A DNA stretch of 12,294 bases from JANQPX01 sp039028235 (GTDB lineage Bacteria; Pseudomonadota; Alphaproteobacteria; Geminicoccales; Geminicoccaceae), in the NCBI GenBank assembly GCA_039028235.1, contig JBCCIN010000129.1:1-12294 (forward strand), written 5' to 3'. The position numbers and the translations under genes are program-made. Of the stretch, positions 11,021-12,294 are shown one piece after another. The notes under the pieces are model-generated. The model was not told the origin of the DNA. It did not search any database and saw only the letters and a program-made list of their open reading frames with translations. Positions within the stretch are counted from its first letter, which is position 1; each line of letters starts with the position of its first letter.

Positions 11021-12294
11021 ATGACTGTGAAGAGTACACAAAATCTTACGCCGAGACAGCATCAGCATCCAGCTCTTCGGCAGGTCATGTCTCAGCTTGC
11101 CGGGACCGGCTTGATTCCAGGCGCTACCGCGGCACTCGACGACGCCATGAATGGGGCCGGAACGGCACTACGCGAGACAATTCTGGCCGATGTTCCGGCA
11201 TTCAGATCCTCCGGCAATCCAGAGATCCTCCCTGAACTCGGTCAGCATGTCGGCGATCATATCGGGGAAATCCGGCGTCTGCTCGCCGGTGGCGAGGTTC
11301 GTGACTTCGAATTCGTCAGAACACATGCGCAACATCGCGCGGAACAGCGTTTTCCCCTCGAAGCGATCCTGCACGCCTATCGCTCCGGCCATAAATTTCT
11401 GTCTCACTGGCTGCGGGATGCCGCGATGGCCTTAGACCCGACGAGCCATGAAGCCGCGGTCTCCGCGGTGGCGGATTTTGCCCTTGAGTACACCAATGCG
11501 GTCAGCACAATCGCGACGTCGGAATATGTTGCGCAAACTCGCCTGCTTGCTGAGGCTGAGGGCGATCTGCGGACAGAACTCTTGAACATTCTCTTGAGCG
11601 GTTACGACGAGTCTGACGGGCGGATTGCCAGGCTCATGAAACGCGCTGGTTATCTCGAGCAGCGTCAGTCTTACTGCGTTGTCGTCGCTCAGTCTGCCAA
11701 CGCCTCGGAGATGGAAAACCCTGCGCGTGCCCAGCGCATCGCGAGTGCGCTGTCGGATGCTGTGGCCGGCACGTCGATACGGGCGCTTACCGGAATACGT
11801 GACAATCTCGTGATCGCCGTTCTTTCCGCTGCACGCCGCCAGTCTGGCTGGACACCTGCACAGGCCGACCTAAACGAACGGCTGCACGCGATGCTCCTCG
11901 TTCTGGGACCCGCCGTGCTCGTCGGCATAAGTGTGGCTCACCCCTCGACGTCGTTCGTGCCGAAGGCTTTGCAGGAAGCGACGATCGCTTTGGACTTCGC
12001 CGATGTCACCAAGCGGGTCGCTTCCTTCGCAGAATTGCCAGTCCGCAGCCTGTTGGTGCATCGCGGCGCGGATTACGTACGCGCAGCGTCGCCTGCCTGG
12101 ATATCCGCACTGATCAATGCGGATGTCCAGGCATCCGGCACACTTCTCCAAACCCTGCGCGCCATTGCAGATGCCGATATGAACATCCAAAAAGCGGCAC
12201 GCATCCTCGGCAAGCATCCCAATACCATCTACCATCGGCTCGAGCGCATCAGAGATCTGACGAGCTTGGACGGCCAACGTTATCACCACCTGAC
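11021..12294 (+). CDS. PucR/CdaR-type transcriptional regulator, 3' end outside the window
   Basis: The frame from ATG 11021 is open for 424 codons to the window edge. No stop is seen, so it is incomplete at the C-terminus. The HTH near the end, NIQKAARILGKHPNTIYHRL (388-407) followed by ERIRDLTSLD, matches the PucR C-terminal helix-turn-helix (pattern AA..L..H.NT..YRLERI..LTG). About 180-330 resembles the regulatory domain found before that HTH in CdaR-like proteins (RTELLNILLSG, SYCVVVAQS). The first 180 residues hold a helical sensor-like region with no transmembrane segment. There is no strong RBS before 11021, but no other start occurs in the frame after a stop at 10961. It is divergent from the YCII gene. 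The ligand is unknown. Confidence 0.85.
   Translation, partial: MTVKSTQNLTPRQHQHPALRQVMSQLAGTGLIPGATAALDDAMNGAGTALRETILADVPAFRSSGNPEILPELGQHVGDHIGEIRRLLAGGEVRDFEFVRTHAQHRAEQRFPLEAILHAYRSGHKFLSHWLRDAAMALDPTSHEAAVSAVADFALEYTNAVSTIATSEYVAQTRLLAEAEGDLRTELLNILLSGYDESDGRIARLMKRAGYLEQRQSYCVVVAQSANASEMENPARAQRIASALSDAVAGTSIRALTGIRDNLVIAVLSAARRQSGWTPAQADLNERLHAMLLVLGPAVLVGISVAHPSTSFVPKALQEATIALDFADVTKRVASFAELPVRSLLVHRGADYVRAASPAWISALINADVQASGTLLQTLRAIADADMNIQKAARILGKHPNTIYHRLERIRDLTSLDGQRYHHL

Overview
The window looks like accessory or secondary-replicon DNA from a high-GC alphaproteobacterium, most likely a Rhizobiales member (Rhizobium, Agrobacterium or Sinorhizobium type). This rests on codon use rich in C and G at third positions, a coxMSL-order molybdenum hydroxylase operon, a GcvA-type LysR regulator, a GAF-like/class III cyclase of the rhizobial kind, and several clustered OsmC and YCII proteins. 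No RNA genes, CRISPR arrays, intact transposases or phage genes were found. The genus is an inference.

Layout from left to right. Positions 1-672 are poorly resolved: two stretches on the minus strand look coding, but neither makes a convincing intact gene. Positions 673-1554 encode a metallo-beta-lactamase-fold hydrolase. The 666-bp gap at 1555-2220 has no intact gene. It holds a perfect 21-bp inverted repeat, a 51-codon coding relic, and one copy of a diverged repeat whose second copy lies 8.5 kb away at about 10484-10589. Positions 2221-3742 form a thiol-redox group: an OsmC protein on the plus strand converging on a minus-strand pair made of a second OsmC protein followed by a CPVC-type peroxiredoxin-like protein. 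Divergent from that pair, 3864-7566 is a tight three-gene operon for a xanthine-dehydrogenase/CO-dehydrogenase-family enzyme: FAD subunit, 2Fe-2S subunit and Mo-cofactor subunit.

Downstream, 7567-7926 is a gap with no intact gene. It is followed by a minus-strand LysR regulator (7927-8856) divergent from a small basic protein of unknown function (8976-9194). That small gene converges on a class III adenylate/guanylate cyclase gene (9225-10442, minus). A YCII-domain gene (10600-10920, minus) lies upstream of the cyclase in the same direction. It is divergent from a PucR/CdaR-type regulator that starts at 11021 and runs off the right edge.

How the genes may work together (inference): the molybdenum hydroxylase probably oxidises an organic substrate. 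Its catalytic loop lacks the cysteine of true CO dehydrogenase, so CO oxidation is unlikely. Such enzymes can release reactive oxygen, which would make the neighbouring OsmC/peroxiredoxin-like genes a sensible partner set. No Mo-cofactor insertion genes are present in the window. I did not find a clearly new biological system. The least explained signals are the diverged repeat pair with its coding relic, the long inverted repeat, and the unusual active-site loop of the large Mo subunit.
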